From Candidatus Nitrosopumilus sp. (GTDB lineage: Archaea > Thermoproteota > Nitrososphaeria > Nitrososphaerales > Nitrosopumilaceae), in the NCBI GenBank assembly GCA_016784625.1, contig JADHUF010000025.1, forward strand, positions 1 to 15,356: 15,356 bases of DNA. Reading direction: 5' to 3'. Within the stretch, counting starts at the first letter, position 1, and every line of letters starts with the position of its first letter. Of the stretch, positions 1 to 7,279 are shown in pieces. The notes below the pieces were generated by a model. That model did no database searches and had not been told where the DNA came from. It saw only the letters and a program-made list of their open reading frames with translations. A program made the position numbers and the translations under genes.

Positions 1-1740
1 ACCGTCTAAATCAAGAATTCCATTATATGTCTCTGGTTGATTTGGACAATGATCTCTGTAATCATCAATTCCATCATTATCTGTATCTGGAATTCCTTTA
101 TTATCAGATACAGAATCTGGACAACCGTCAGAATCTAAGAATTTATTATAAGTTTCTGGAACTAGTGGACATTGATCAAATTTATCAGCAATTCCATCAA
201 AGTCTGAATCTATACTAGTAAGATAATCAGGAAAATCTGGACAACCGTCTTCATCTTCAAATCCATTATAACGTTCTCTGATAAGAGGGCATAGATCTAC
301 AGAATCAAGAATACCATCAAAGTCTGAATCAGTTTCTGCTGGGTCATCAGGGCAACCGTCTTCATCAATATATCTATTCCAAGTTTCGGCAGTTGTAGGA
401 CATTGATCTAAGATATCTCTAATTCCATCACCGTCAGAATCCAAAACCATAACATCTGGACAACCATCTTCATCAAAATAGCCATTATGTACTTCTGGTT
501 CTAAGGGACATTTATCAATCATATCAGTAATACCATCACCATCAAAGTCTAATGATGAAAATCCAGCAACACTATCTGGACAACCATCAGTGTCTTGGAA
601 TCCATTGTAAGTTTCTTTAGCAAGTGGACATTGATCTAAATCATCAGTGATTCCATCCAAGTCTCTATCTGTTGATGAACGAGAGTCAGGACAACCGTCT
701 CTGTCAAAAATACCATTGAATGTTTCTGGTTGGGTTGGACACAAGTCTACATAATCATTTATCCCATCACCATCAGAATCAGAGATGTTTTTATTATCTG
801 CTACAGAATCTGGACAACCGTCTTCATCTAAGAATTTATTGTAAGTTTCTTTTATTTGTGGACATTGATCAATGCTGTTTAAAATTCCATCAAGATCTGA
901 ATCAATGTCACTAGAGTAAGGAGGAATATCGGGACAACCGTCTTCATCTTCAAATCCATTGTATCTTTCAGGTTCTAGTGGACATGCATCAAAAGCATCC
1001 ATTACCTGATCACCATCTATATCATTTAATGTACCAGTAAGTGATGGAAATGAGTCTGGACAACCATCATAATCAGAAAATCTATTGTAAGTTTCAGGTT
1101 CATTAGGACAAATATCAAATGGGTCTGCCAATCCATCACCATCCATATCATTAAATGATGAATCCAATGAAACATCAGGACAACCATCAGTGTCTAAATA
1201 ACCATTAAACACTTCTGGTTGAGTTGGACATAAATCAACTATATCTTGAATGCCATCATTATCAGAATCAATTACATATGAATCAGTTACAGAATCTGGA
1301 CAACCATCAGTGTCTTGGAATTTATTATAAGTTTCAGGACTAAGTGGACATGCATCTACATTGTCTGGAACTCCATCTCTATCTCTATCACCAAAACCAA
1401 AATCATCAGGACAACCATCAGTGTCTAAAATTCCGTTGAATGTTTCTGGTTGATTTGGACACAAATCTACCAAGTCAGTAAAACTATCACCATCAGTATC
1501 AGCTAATCCACCCGCTCCACCATCAGGAGCTATGTCAGGACAACCATCAGTGTCTTGGAATTTATTGTATTTTTCTTTTAATTGTGGACATTGATCAACA
1601 TGATCTTCTATTCCATCATAATCTTCATCATACCATGGAACAAAGTTTGATGGGCAACCATCAATAGAGCCCTCATAATCTTCATGTAAATTTGGACATG
1701 CGTCCACTAAATCTTCAACACCATCATTATCCAAGTCCTC
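1..1740 (-). repeat. Tandem coding repeats, about 118 bp period, about 14.5 units
   Basis: The Cys-Pro codons of the first and last D-x-CP element lie at about 43 and 1693, with 14 periods between, so the mean unit is about 118 bp (39 codons). Most units differ at many sites, but some blocks are identical at DNA level. The 23-base block encoding FQDTDGCP occurs at 578-600, 1298-1320 and 1538-1560, spaced exactly 720 and 240 bp apart (six and two 120-bp units). This suggests duplication or gene conversion among units. The reading frame stays open throughout. Confidence 0.9.
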
Positions 1741-1824
1741 AGCGGCAAAAGTAGAAGTGATAGGCATACTAGTTAATGTGGTTAATAATAACACTAAGAA
1801 GGATAAACTATGTATTTTTTTCAA
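1..1824 (-). CDS. Secreted calcium-binding repeat protein (thrombospondin type 3-like), 3' end beyond window
   Basis: The frame is open from a TTG at 1824 to position 1, giving 608 residues and then leaving the window. The N-terminus is a signal peptide: MKKIHS followed by a Leu/Thr-rich hydrophobic stretch ending near TFAAED. Everything after it is tandem units of about 39 residues with the pattern DxDGIxDxxDxCP, then PExYNxF, then DxDGCPD. I count 15 D-x-CP and 14 DGCP elements, so two Cys per unit. The DxDxDG loops are typical Ca2+ ligands, and the Cys pairs could form disulfides as in thrombospondin type 3 repeats. The protein is very acidic and should be extracellular. The TTG start is chosen because a TATA-like box lies about 30 bases upstream; an in-frame GTG at 1863 would lie upstream of that box. 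The C-terminal domain and any anchor are not visible, so its role (adhesion, cell envelope or matrix) is unknown. Confidence 0.85.
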   Translation of the reverse strand, partial: MKKIHSLSFLVLLLTTLTSMPITSTFAAEDLDNDGVEDLVDACPNLHEDYEGSIDGCPSNFVPWYDEDYDGIEDHVDQCPQLKEKYNKFQDTDGCPDIAPDGGAGGLADTDGDSFTDLVDLCPNQPETFNGILDTDGCPDDFGFGDRDRDGVPDNVDACPLSPETYNKFQDTDGCPDSVTDSYVIDSDNDGIQDIVDLCPTQPEVFNGYLDTDGCPDVSLDSSFNDMDGDGLADPFDICPNEPETYNRFSDYDGCPDSFPSLTGTLNDIDGDQVMDAFDACPLEPERYNGFEDEDGCPDIPPYSSDIDSDLDGILNSIDQCPQIKETYNKFLDEDGCPDSVADNKNISDSDGDGINDYVDLCPTQPETFNGIFDRDGCPDSRSSTDRDLDGITDDLDQCPLAKETYNGFQDTDGCPDSVAGFSSLDFDGDGITDMIDKCPLEPEVHNGYFDEDGCPDVMVLDSDGDGIRDILDQCPTTAETWNRYIDEDGCPDDPAETDSDFDGILDSVDLCPLIRERYNGFEDEDGCPDFPDYLTSIDSDFDGIADKFDQCPLVPETYNKFLDSDGCPDSVSDNKGIPDTDNDGIDDYRDHCPNQPETYNGILDLDG

Positions 1825-1849
1825 TGCTAAAATTACCTTGGGGATCCAG

Positions 1850-1858
1850 TAAATAAAC
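1850..1858 (-). promoter_or_regulatory. TATA-like box of the repeat-protein gene
   Basis: The minus strand reads GTTTATTTA, centred about 30 bases before the TTG at 1824. The spacing fits an archaeal promoter with a leaderless or near-leaderless transcript. Such boxes are common by chance in AT-rich DNA, so support is moderate. Confidence 0.45.
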
Positions 1859-1929
1859 CTCACTCTGGAATCGACTCAAAATTGTAATATGTTTGAGAAA
1901 AATTTCCAAGTATAACAAAAAACTCGATC

Positions 1930-1937
1930 AATTTAAG
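1930..1937 (+). promoter_or_regulatory. TATA-like box of taw1
   Basis: AATTTAAG is centred about 28 bases upstream of the taw1 ATG at 1962, in the 137-base divergent gap to the repeat-protein gene. The spacing implies a leaderless mRNA. I see no other feature in this gap. Confidence 0.4.
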
Positions 1938-1961
1938 TAAAGTAAAACACGATCTGAACTA

Positions 1962-2990
1962 ATGAGTTGCTCGGGAGAAACTGTTGAAGAGGAAGAACAA
2001 TTACTTCAGATCAACCCCGTAATATCTGCACAATTAAAAAAAGCAAAGTATGGCATAGCAGATCACTCAACTGTAGGACTTTGTCATTGGACAAAAAAAT
2101 CATTCAAGCATGAAGGCAGTTGTTACAAACACAAGTTTTATGGAATATCTACTCATAGGTGTATGGAATTTTCTCCTGCTGGCATGTATTGTGAAAATAG
2201 ATGTGTATATTGCTGGAGACCTATGGAATTTTATGATTCAATGCAAATGAAGCCAGAACAAGTTGCAGAGCCTGAACAAATTTTAACAAAGTTAATGGCT
2301 GAACGACAAAAATTGATTAATGGATTTTATGGTGATTCAAGAAACGATAAACAAAGATTAGATGAATCATTATTACCTGCACATTATGCTATTTCGCTTT
2401 CTGGAGAGCCTACAATGTATCCCAAACTTCCAGAACTAATTAAATATCTAAAATCATTTGAAGCAACAAAATCAATTTTTCTTGTAACAAATGGACAAGA
2501 ACCAGACATGATTCAAAAATTACAAGATGAAGATGCATTGCCAACACAACTGTATCTATCAACAAATGCTGCAGATTATGAATCATTTATGAGAATAAAC
2601 AAGCCAAGATATGATGATTCGTGGGAAAGGTGGAATAGAACACTTAGTATGTTAAAAGATTTGAAAACAAGGACAGTATTAAGAATTACTTTGATCAGAG
2701 ATTACAATGACCAAAAAGAATCAATTCCAGCATTTGCTGAAATGTTTAGAAAAGCTAGTCCACATTTTATTGAAATAAAATCTTACATGCATATAGGTCG
2801 TTCAACGAATAGATTAGAACACGAAAACATGTTAGAGATGGAAGAAATAAAAAAATTTAGTGAACAAATAGCAAAACAAAGTAAAATATTTTCAATAATG
2901 GATGAAAGTGTTATTTCAAGAATATCAATTTTACAAAATAATGAACGATTTATTGATCGTTTTATTCCTACTTATGCAAATACCAATTAG
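1962..2990 (+). CDS. taw1: tRNA 4-demethylwyosine synthase (radical SAM, TYW1/Taw1 family)
   Basis: This enzyme converts N1-methylguanosine-37 of tRNA-Phe to the tricyclic imG-14 using pyruvate and S-adenosylmethionine, the first committed step of wyosine synthesis. The 342 residues contain the radical SAM motif Cx3Cx2C at C77, C81 and C84 (MYCENRCVYCW), ligating the SAM-binding [4Fe-4S] cluster. Three more cysteines at C41, C54 and C67 have 13-residue spacing, the pattern expected for the second cluster of archaeal TYW1. A Ser-Gly-Glu-Pro segment near residue 147 fits the SAM-binding strand. The length matches archaeal homologues; the flavodoxin domain of eukaryotic TYW1 is absent, as expected. 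The ATG at 1962 is preceded by a TATA-like box at leaderless distance. The last 23 bases overlap the 3' end of the convergent rdgB gene. Confidence 0.93.
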   Translation: MSCSGETVEEEEQLLQINPVISAQLKKAKYGIADHSTVGLCHWTKKSFKHEGSCYKHKFYGISTHRCMEFSPAGMYCENRCVYCWRPMEFYDSMQMKPEQVAEPEQILTKLMAERQKLINGFYGDSRNDKQRLDESLLPAHYAISLSGEPTMYPKLPELIKYLKSFEATKSIFLVTNGQEPDMIQKLQDEDALPTQLYLSTNAADYESFMRINKPRYDDSWERWNRTLSMLKDLKTRTVLRITLIRDYNDQKESIPAFAEMFRKASPHFIEIKSYMHIGRSTNRLEHENMLEMEEIKKFSEQIAKQSKIFSIMDESVISRISILQNNERFIDRFIPTYANTN

Positions 2991-3516
2991 AAAATTTCTT
3001 TAATGCTTTGTACCTATGTGATAGTTCATTTTTGTTATTCAATTCTGCAAATGTTTTTTTTGAATTTTTTGGTACAAAGATCGGATCATATCCCCAACCT
3101 TTTCCTTTTTGATATTTTGAAATAGTTCCACCAAGTCTTGCATCAAAAGAACGTAAGATTTTGTTATCACAATAACCAATAATTGAAATAAATTTTGCGT
3201 TTCTATTATTTTTTAAGAGATCAAGAATTCCTTTATTTCCAATTGTTTTAAAAACATATGATGAGTATGGACCTGGAAATCCATCAAGTGAACTAATGAA
3301 CAAGCCATCATCTTCAATTATTACAGGTTTTTTGCATTTAGAAAATGCATCTTTTGCTTTTTTTGATGCAATATCTTTAAGTGAATTTGATTGAATCTCT
3401 TCTAAATTAGATTTGAAAAAACCAAGTTTTATTCCAAATGAATCCAAAATTTTTTTTGCCTCTTGATATTTGTGATTATTTGAGGATACAAAAAATAGAT
3501 CAAATGACTGTTGCAT
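2968..3516 (-). CDS. rdgB: Non-canonical purine NTP pyrophosphatase (HAM1/RdgB/ITPase family)
   Basis: The protein hydrolyses dITP, ITP and XTP to the monophosphates, keeping deaminated purines out of DNA and RNA. Family motifs are present: an N-terminal substrate-binding segment (SSNNHKYQEAKKI), the metal-binding acidic motif EDDGL, DGFPGPYSSY, the loop GWGYDPIF, and near the C-terminus the base-specificity motif SHRYKAL. About 182 residues is the normal length. I use the ATG at 3516; an in-frame GTG at 3525 would add three residues. The codons before the ATG read GTGGTAGGT, which may serve as a weak Shine-Dalgarno. The start overlaps the bud32 3' end, so the two genes are probably co-transcribed and translationally coupled. 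The same rdgB-bud32 pairing occurs in other archaea, to my recollection. Confidence 0.9.
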   Translation of the reverse strand: MQQSFDLFFVSSNNHKYQEAKKILDSFGIKLGFFKSNLEEIQSNSLKDIASKKAKDAFSKCKKPVIIEDDGLFISSLDGFPGPYSSYVFKTIGNKGILDLLKNNRNAKFISIIGYCDNKILRSFDARLGGTISKYQKGKGWGYDPIFVPKNSKKTFAELNNKNELSHRYKALKKFSNWYLHK

Positions 3517-4120
3517 ACCTACCACGACTTTCTATATCAGAAACTAGTTTTATGATTTTAATGTAATTTACATACCCAACGATAGATTTGTAACCATTTA
3601 GGAAATTTTTCCAAGCAGGTTCCATGATTCTCACATGTGCACTGTTAAGGATTTCTTTAATTAATCGTAAATCAACTGCGTGATCTTCAGGTTTTATTGT
3701 ATTTTGAGATAATCCAAAATCAATTACAAAAATAGTATTTTTGAATAGGATAAAATTTGATGTTGTTAAATCTCCATGCATTATTCCATTTTTATGCAGC
3801 ATCCCAACTAATTTTCCAATTTCTTTTGATAATTCAATAATTTTTGAATCAGGTAAATCATGAACTGGCTTTCCAGGAATTTCTTGCATAATAATCAAGG
3901 TTTTTTCCAAATTTACAAAATAAACAAGCGGTGTTGGAATTCCAAATGACTTAACTTGAGATAGCATTTGAGATTCTTTAATTGTTCTTTGTTTACGAAT
4001 TTTTGAATCAAGAGAAGAATTACGATAATTTTTTGTTTTTCTAATTTTAAGAATTGATTTAGAATTTTGCCACATAGTTTGATATATGTCAGCCTCTGCT
4101 CCTTTTTTTATTAATTTCAT
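3500..4120 (-). CDS. bud32: Bud32 kinase/ATPase of the KEOPS tRNA t6A complex
   Basis: Bud32 is the small atypical protein kinase of KEOPS; its ATPase activity supports Kae1 in making N6-threonylcarbamoyl-A37 on tRNAs that read ANN codons. The chosen ATG at 4120 gives 206 residues beginning MKLIKKGAEADIY, the usual archaeal N-terminus with the shortened glycine-rich loop. Visible motifs are the lysine strand (SILKIRK), the catalytic loop HGDLTTSNF, the metal-binding DFGLS and a C-terminal SRGRY. Earlier in-frame starts (TTG 4135, ATG 4126) are less likely, because a TATA-like box at 4143-4151 lies 27 bases before 4120. Kae1 is encoded nearby on the same strand but separated by an oppositely oriented small gene. 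Bud32 is a separate protein here, not fused to Kae1 as in some methanogens. Confidence 0.93.
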   Translation of the reverse strand: MKLIKKGAEADIYQTMWQNSKSILKIRKTKNYRNSSLDSKIRKQRTIKESQMLSQVKSFGIPTPLVYFVNLEKTLIIMQEIPGKPVHDLPDSKIIELSKEIGKLVGMLHKNGIMHGDLTTSNFILFKNTIFVIDFGLSQNTIKPEDHAVDLRLIKEILNSAHVRIMEPAWKNFLNGYKSIVGYVNYIKIIKLVSDIESRGRYATVI

Positions 4121-4125
4121 TAACA

Positions 4126-4132
4126 TTATATC
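4126..4132 (+). promoter_or_regulatory. TATA-like box of the PH/GRAM-like gene
   Basis: TTATATC is centred about 29 bases before the ATG at 4158. It lies just upstream of the bud32 start, so the two divergent promoters interleave within about 40 bases. Confidence 0.4.
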
Positions 4133-4142
4133 CAAAGGAATT

Positions 4143-4151
4143 CAATAAAAA
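4143..4151 (-). promoter_or_regulatory. TATA-like box of bud32
   Basis: The minus strand has CTTTTTATTG in this region, centred 27 bases before the ATG at 4120. This supports that start over the two upstream candidates and suggests a leaderless bud32-rdgB mRNA. Confidence 0.4.
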
Positions 4152-4157
4152 GTAATC

Positions 4158-4484
4158 ATGGAAAAAGGAGAAAAGAAAATAAAACAAGAAGATTGTAGTG
4201 AAGATAATTTAGGTTCAGGAATTCTAACATTAACGAATAAAAGATTGGCATTTGATAAAACTAGAGCAAGAATGATGGATTTCTCTAAACATTTTGGCGA
4301 TACCATACTGGATGTTTCATTAGATGATGTGACTAAAACATGGAAAGAAGGATTACTAATAAAAAAAGTATGTTTCACTGCAAAAACAAGTAATGAGGAG
4401 CAAAGTTACAAGTTTGGAGTTTTCAATACAAAAAATTGGCTTAAAAGTATTGATGAGACAATCAATAATAACAAAAATCAATAA
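4158..4484 (+). CDS. Small PH/GRAM-like domain protein
   Basis: This is a 108-residue soluble protein with no signal or membrane segment. Residues about 18-35 (LGSGILTLTNKRLAFDK) match the opening strands of bacterial/archaeal PH-like and GRAM domains, where a G-x-L-x-L-T-N-x-R-L pattern is characteristic. Alternating beta strands follow (ILDVSLDDV, LLIKKVCFTA, YKFGVF) and then a C-terminal helix (WLKSIDETI), which is the full PH-fold order. Function is unknown; relatives bind lipids or proteins. It sits alone on the plus strand between bud32 and kae1, and its last 7 bases overlap the kae1 3' end. The domain assignment is by pattern only and needs a profile search. Confidence 0.7.
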   Translation: MEKGEKKIKQEDCSEDNLGSGILTLTNKRLAFDKTRARMMDFSKHFGDTILDVSLDDVTKTWKEGLLIKKVCFTAKTSNEEQSYKFGVFNTKNWLKSIDETINNNKNQ

Positions 4485-5461
4485 TCTATTTTAACTGAAT
4501 CTAATCTCCAAGATTGAGTAACTAAAGTGTCTGTTAGTAAAGTTCCTTGTTTGACTTGGGATTCTAAAAGTCCAGTCCAACAGATTTGGCTTCCACAATC
4601 TCCTGCATATCGTAATGGTACTATGAAGAATTTACATCCATGTCGTTTACACACATCTTGAAGCATTTCGGATAATCTTTTGTTAGCTGCAACACCACCT
4701 ACTATCATCAATTCTTTTTTGCGTGTAAACGATAATGCACGCTCTACAACTTCACTAATCATTGCAAAAGCAGTTTCTTGAAGTGAATAGCATGCATCAA
4801 CTTTACTTTTCTTTACAATAGATTTTGTTGCAGATAATAAACCCGAAAAGGAGACATCATTTCCTTTTACAGAATATGGCAACATGACATAGTTTGAAGA
4901 TGTGGATGCTAATTCTTCAATATTTTTGCCACATGGAGAAGCAAATCCAATAGATCTTCCAAATTGATCAAGTAATTGACCCAATGTAATATCTAATGTT
5001 TCTCCAAAAACCCTCCACTGTTTATTAAGAAATGCCAGAAGCATGGTATGTCCTCCAGATACCAAAAGTACCAAAGGATTTTTTGCTCCAGTAAGTAATT
5101 TTCCTAATTCAATGTGACCAATTGCATGATTAACAGGATAAATTGGAATTTTATAAAATGAAGCTAAAGAACGCGCAACAACTGCACCAACACGTAAACA
5201 TGGACCTAATCCTGGACCTGCAGCATAAGAAATAATATCCAAATCTTTGATTGTGGTATTTGCCTCTTTAAGACATTCAGATAGCACTGAAGAACTATTC
5301 TCAATATGATGGCGTGATGCTTCTCTTGGATGAATTCCTTCTCCTTCTGTGGGACGATAAATTTTTCTGACATCAGAAAGAATACTTCCTTTCTTTCCTT
5401 TTTTTTCAACTATAGCACAAGAAAATGTATGAGCTGTACTTTCAATTCCCAAACCTAGCAT
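4478..5461 (-). CDS. kae1: Kae1/TsaD, catalytic subunit of KEOPS (tRNA t6A37 threonylcarbamoyltransferase)
   Basis: Kae1 transfers the threonylcarbamoyl group from threonylcarbamoyl-AMP to A37 of ANN-decoding tRNAs. The 327-residue protein has the ASKHA fold signature: LGIESTAHT at the N-terminus, EGIHPREASRHH at about residues 41-52, metal-binding H112 and H116 in NHAIGHIE, SGGHT at 135-139 and the late metal ligand D288 in RYAGDCG. It lacks a C-terminal kinase, consistent with the separate bud32 gene. The ATG at 5461 follows the ychF stop by one base, and the preceding AGGGGA could act as a weak Shine-Dalgarno, so it is probably translated from a ychF-kae1 mRNA. The segment GQLLDQFGRSIGF differs slightly from the more usual GNALDKFAREVG but keeps its register. 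The other KEOPS subunits (Pcc1, Cgi121) are not in the window. Confidence 0.95.
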   Translation of the reverse strand: MLGLGIESTAHTFSCAIVEKKGKKGSILSDVRKIYRPTEGEGIHPREASRHHIENSSSVLSECLKEANTTIKDLDIISYAAGPGLGPCLRVGAVVARSLASFYKIPIYPVNHAIGHIELGKLLTGAKNPLVLLVSGGHTMLLAFLNKQWRVFGETLDITLGQLLDQFGRSIGFASPCGKNIEELASTSSNYVMLPYSVKGNDVSFSGLLSATKSIVKKSKVDACYSLQETAFAMISEVVERALSFTRKKELMIVGGVAANKRLSEMLQDVCKRHGCKFFIVPLRYAGDCGSQICWTGLLESQVKQGTLLTDTLVTQSWRLDSVKIDY

Positions 5462-5462
5462 A

Positions 5463-6659
5463 TTATCCCCTACTTAGTGTAGATACAATTTTAATCACAT
5501 CACCATTTTTTAGTATCTGATCACCACTGATTCTTTGTTTAGTTTTACAATCAATTGCATGTAAAAATCCCTTGGCAATATCTGCATGAATTAAACCTGC
5601 CAACTCTTTTGCAGTAGAATCTTGTGGAAGTAGTTTTGTGTCAGGTAAAATGATGCCGTCTTTGTTAGTTAGTTTAGTTTCATCTTCCACAGGATATACA
5701 ACGATGAATTTTAAAGAATCAAAAACAGCAGTGTTTAGAATTTTTTGAATTCCAGTAGATGGGATTTTAGAAAACACTGACTTTACCAAATCTAATGCTT
5801 TTTGTTGTGGAGGCAAAATTTCTTTTTCGTTGATAATTTCAAAACCCTCATCCCCAGAAGAATAATTTACAATTCCTGCTTTTGATGCTTTTCGTAAAAG
5901 TAATTCAGTTTCAGCACTACAAGGAATTACAAGATCTGAAATTTTTTTAAGAACACCAAGATCTTGACAAAGATCTGCTTTATTTGCAGCAATAATCATT
6001 GGTTTTGTATTTTTTCTTAATTCTTTAACAAAGGTTTGGATATCAGAATCTTCCCATTCTTTTGGATTTTTAGAAACAAGGCCTAGTTGCTGCAATACTT
6101 GTTGTACTTGATAATCTTTAATACCTAATCCAGTGAATCGTTTTGCAATACCATCAGTAAGTTTTGCTCTTTTTTGATCTATTTCACGCGTAATCTTATC
6201 CCATTCTCTTTTGAGAATATCTACAAACCATTGATCAAATTCATCCTGAACAAATACTACATCTTCTATTGGATCATGGGTTCCAACTGGGACTGGTTGT
6301 CCTTGAAGATCAGTACTTCCAGCAATATCAACTACATGAATCAAAACTTCAGCTTGTCTTGCATCATCAAGAAATTGATTTCCTAATCCTTTTCCTTCAT
6401 GTGCACCTGGAACTAATCCTGCAACATCAATGAGTTTAACTGGAATAAAACGAGTGCCATTCACACATAATTCATTTTCATGTTTAATGCCAAAATGTTT
6501 GCAAGCACAATCTGCTTTAACATAAGCCACACCGATATTTGGTTCAATTGTCGTAAAAGGAAAATTACCTGATGCTACAGGAGTTTCAGTAGCAGCAGAA
6601 AAAAATGTCGATTTTCCAACATTTGCTTTACCTAATAAACCAATTTGCAATATAGTCAA
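5463..6659 (-). CDS. ychF: YchF/OLA1-family translation-associated P-loop NTPase
   Basis: This Obg-related NTPase is a ribosome-associated translation factor linked to stress responses. In 398 residues it shows G1 GKANVGKST, the switch I region [10 protein letters not shown] with G2 Thr, G3 [16 protein letters not shown], a coiled alpha-helical insertion (about residues 150-215), G4 ANKAD and a C-terminal TGS-like RNA-binding domain ending [11 protein letters not shown]4 here is canonical NKxD, whereas bacterial YchF and human OLA1, which prefer ATP, have NxxE; archaeal members often keep NKxD, so GTP use is likely. No ATG is available. TTG at 6659 or TTG at 6650 may be the start; a TATA-like box (CTAATAAG, about 6672-6681) lies 26 bases before 6650, and the shorter start gives [15 protein letters not shown], like many relatives. 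It is the first gene of a likely ychF-kae1 operon. Confidence 0.92.
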   Translation of the reverse strand: MTILQIGLLGKANVGKSTFFSAATETPVASGNFPFTTIEPNIGVAYVKADCACKHFGIKHENELCVNGTRFIPVKLIDVAGLVPGAHEGKGLGNQFLDDARQAEVLIHVVDIAGSTDLQGQPVPVGTHDPIEDVVFVQDEFDQWFVDILKREWDKITREIDQKRAKLTDGIAKRFTGLGIKDYQVQQVLQQLGLVSKNPKEWEDSDIQTFVKELRKNTKPMIIAANKADLCQDLGVLKKISDLVIPCSAETELLLRKASKAGIVNYSSGDEGFEIINEKEILPPQQKALDLVKSVFSKIPSTGIQKILNTAVFDSLKFIVVYPVEDETKLTNKDGIILPDTKLLPQDSTAKELAGLIHADIAKGFLHAIDCKTKQRISGDQILKNGDVIKIVSTLSRG

Positions 6660-6692
6660 AAATCTAATTCTACTTATTAGTATTGCAGAAAT

Positions 6693-6700
6693 CGTTTAAT
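6693..6700 (+). promoter_or_regulatory. TATA-like box of the AK6-like kinase/tgtA operon
   Basis: CGTTTAAT is centred about 27 bases before the ATG at 6724, in the 64-base divergent gap to ychF. Confidence 0.35.
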
Positions 6701-6723
6701 GGAGTTTATCATGATTTTATATC

Positions 6724-7272
6724 ATGTCAATAGTAATTACTGGAAATCCAGGAGTTGGTAAACATACCATAGCACAAAAAATTGCTGAAAATCTTGAACT
6801 ATCCATAATTGATATCAATAATATAGCAAAAGAAGCAGGATTATTTGAAAAAAATGGAGATACAAATGATGTGGATACTTTAAAGCTTAAAAAAATCCTT
6901 GAGCAAAAAATTTCAGAGAAAAATGTAGTTGTGGGTCATTTAGCACCGTATGTTTTAGATAAAAATAAAATAAAGATAATTATTATTTTGAGAAGAAACC
7001 CCTATGATTTGATCTCGGTCTACAAAGAAAGAAAATACACTGATAAAAAAAGTATGGAGAATACAGGTAGTGAAATACTAGGAATTATTGCACATGATGC
7101 AATAAGTAAATTCCAAGAAAAAGTATTTCAAATTGACACTAGTGGAAAAAGCATTGATAAAGTAGTTAAAAAAACCATGACTATAATTTCCAGCAATGAA
7201 GGGAATGAAGAAGTAGATTGGCTTGATTTAGTGACAAGAAATAATGATTTAAAAAAATTTTTTGTTGATTGA
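6724..7272 (+). CDS. Adenylate kinase-like NTPase, AK6/Fap7 type
   Basis: This 182-residue P-loop protein starts directly with a Walker A motif, GNPGVGKHT at residues 7-15; His replaces the more usual Ser/Thr just after the lysine, followed by Thr. The rest fits the AK6/Fap7 (hCINAP) group of archaeal adenylate kinase-like proteins: a DIN(N)IAKE segment after beta-2, a central VVGHLAPYVL strand-loop, an IIILRRNPYDL strand carrying the LID-side arginines, and VDWLDLV near the C-terminus. In eukaryotes and archaea this family has weak adenylate kinase/ATPase activity and acts in late small-subunit ribosome maturation with Rps14. It is 7 bases upstream of tgtA in the same orientation, so probably co-transcribed. 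The subfamily call is by motif and length, so a paralogous nucleotide kinase cannot be excluded. Confidence 0.8.
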   Translation: MSIVITGNPGVGKHTIAQKIAENLELSIIDINNIAKEAGLFEKNGDTNDVDTLKLKKILEQKISEKNVVVGHLAPYVLDKNKIKIIIILRRNPYDLISVYKERKYTDKKSMENTGSEILGIIAHDAISKFQEKVFQIDTSGKSIDKVVKKTMTIISSNEGNEEVDWLDLVTRNNDLKKFFVD

Positions 7273-7279
7273 TTAAATA

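Noticed and set aside
27..914. Plus-strand open frames of 63-64 codons at 27-218 and 720-914
   Set aside because: They are antisense to the repeat gene, and resemble each other only because the repeats do.
1..1740. Regular repeats of about 118 bp suggested a CRISPR array or non-coding satellite
   Set aside because: The repeats are all in one open minus-strand frame with a conserved protein motif and no identical short repeat/spacer pattern.
1825..1863. In-frame GTG at 1863 as start of the repeat protein
   Set aside because: It would put the start upstream of the TATA-like box and add a charged segment before the signal peptide; TTG 1824 gives a normal signal sequence.
2968..2990. 3' overlap of taw1 and rdgB as a possible annotation error
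   Set aside because: Both C-termini are in frame and the overlap is only 23 bases; short convergent overlaps recur in the window (4478-4484, 12229-12232).
4142..4378. Minus-strand 78-codon frame antisense to the PH/GRAM-like gene
   Set aside because: Low-complexity hydrophobic translation without motif; the plus-strand frame has a clear domain pattern and promoter.
5206..5409. Alternative minus-strand frame inside kae1
   Set aside because: Out of phase with strong Kae1 motifs that cover the same DNA.
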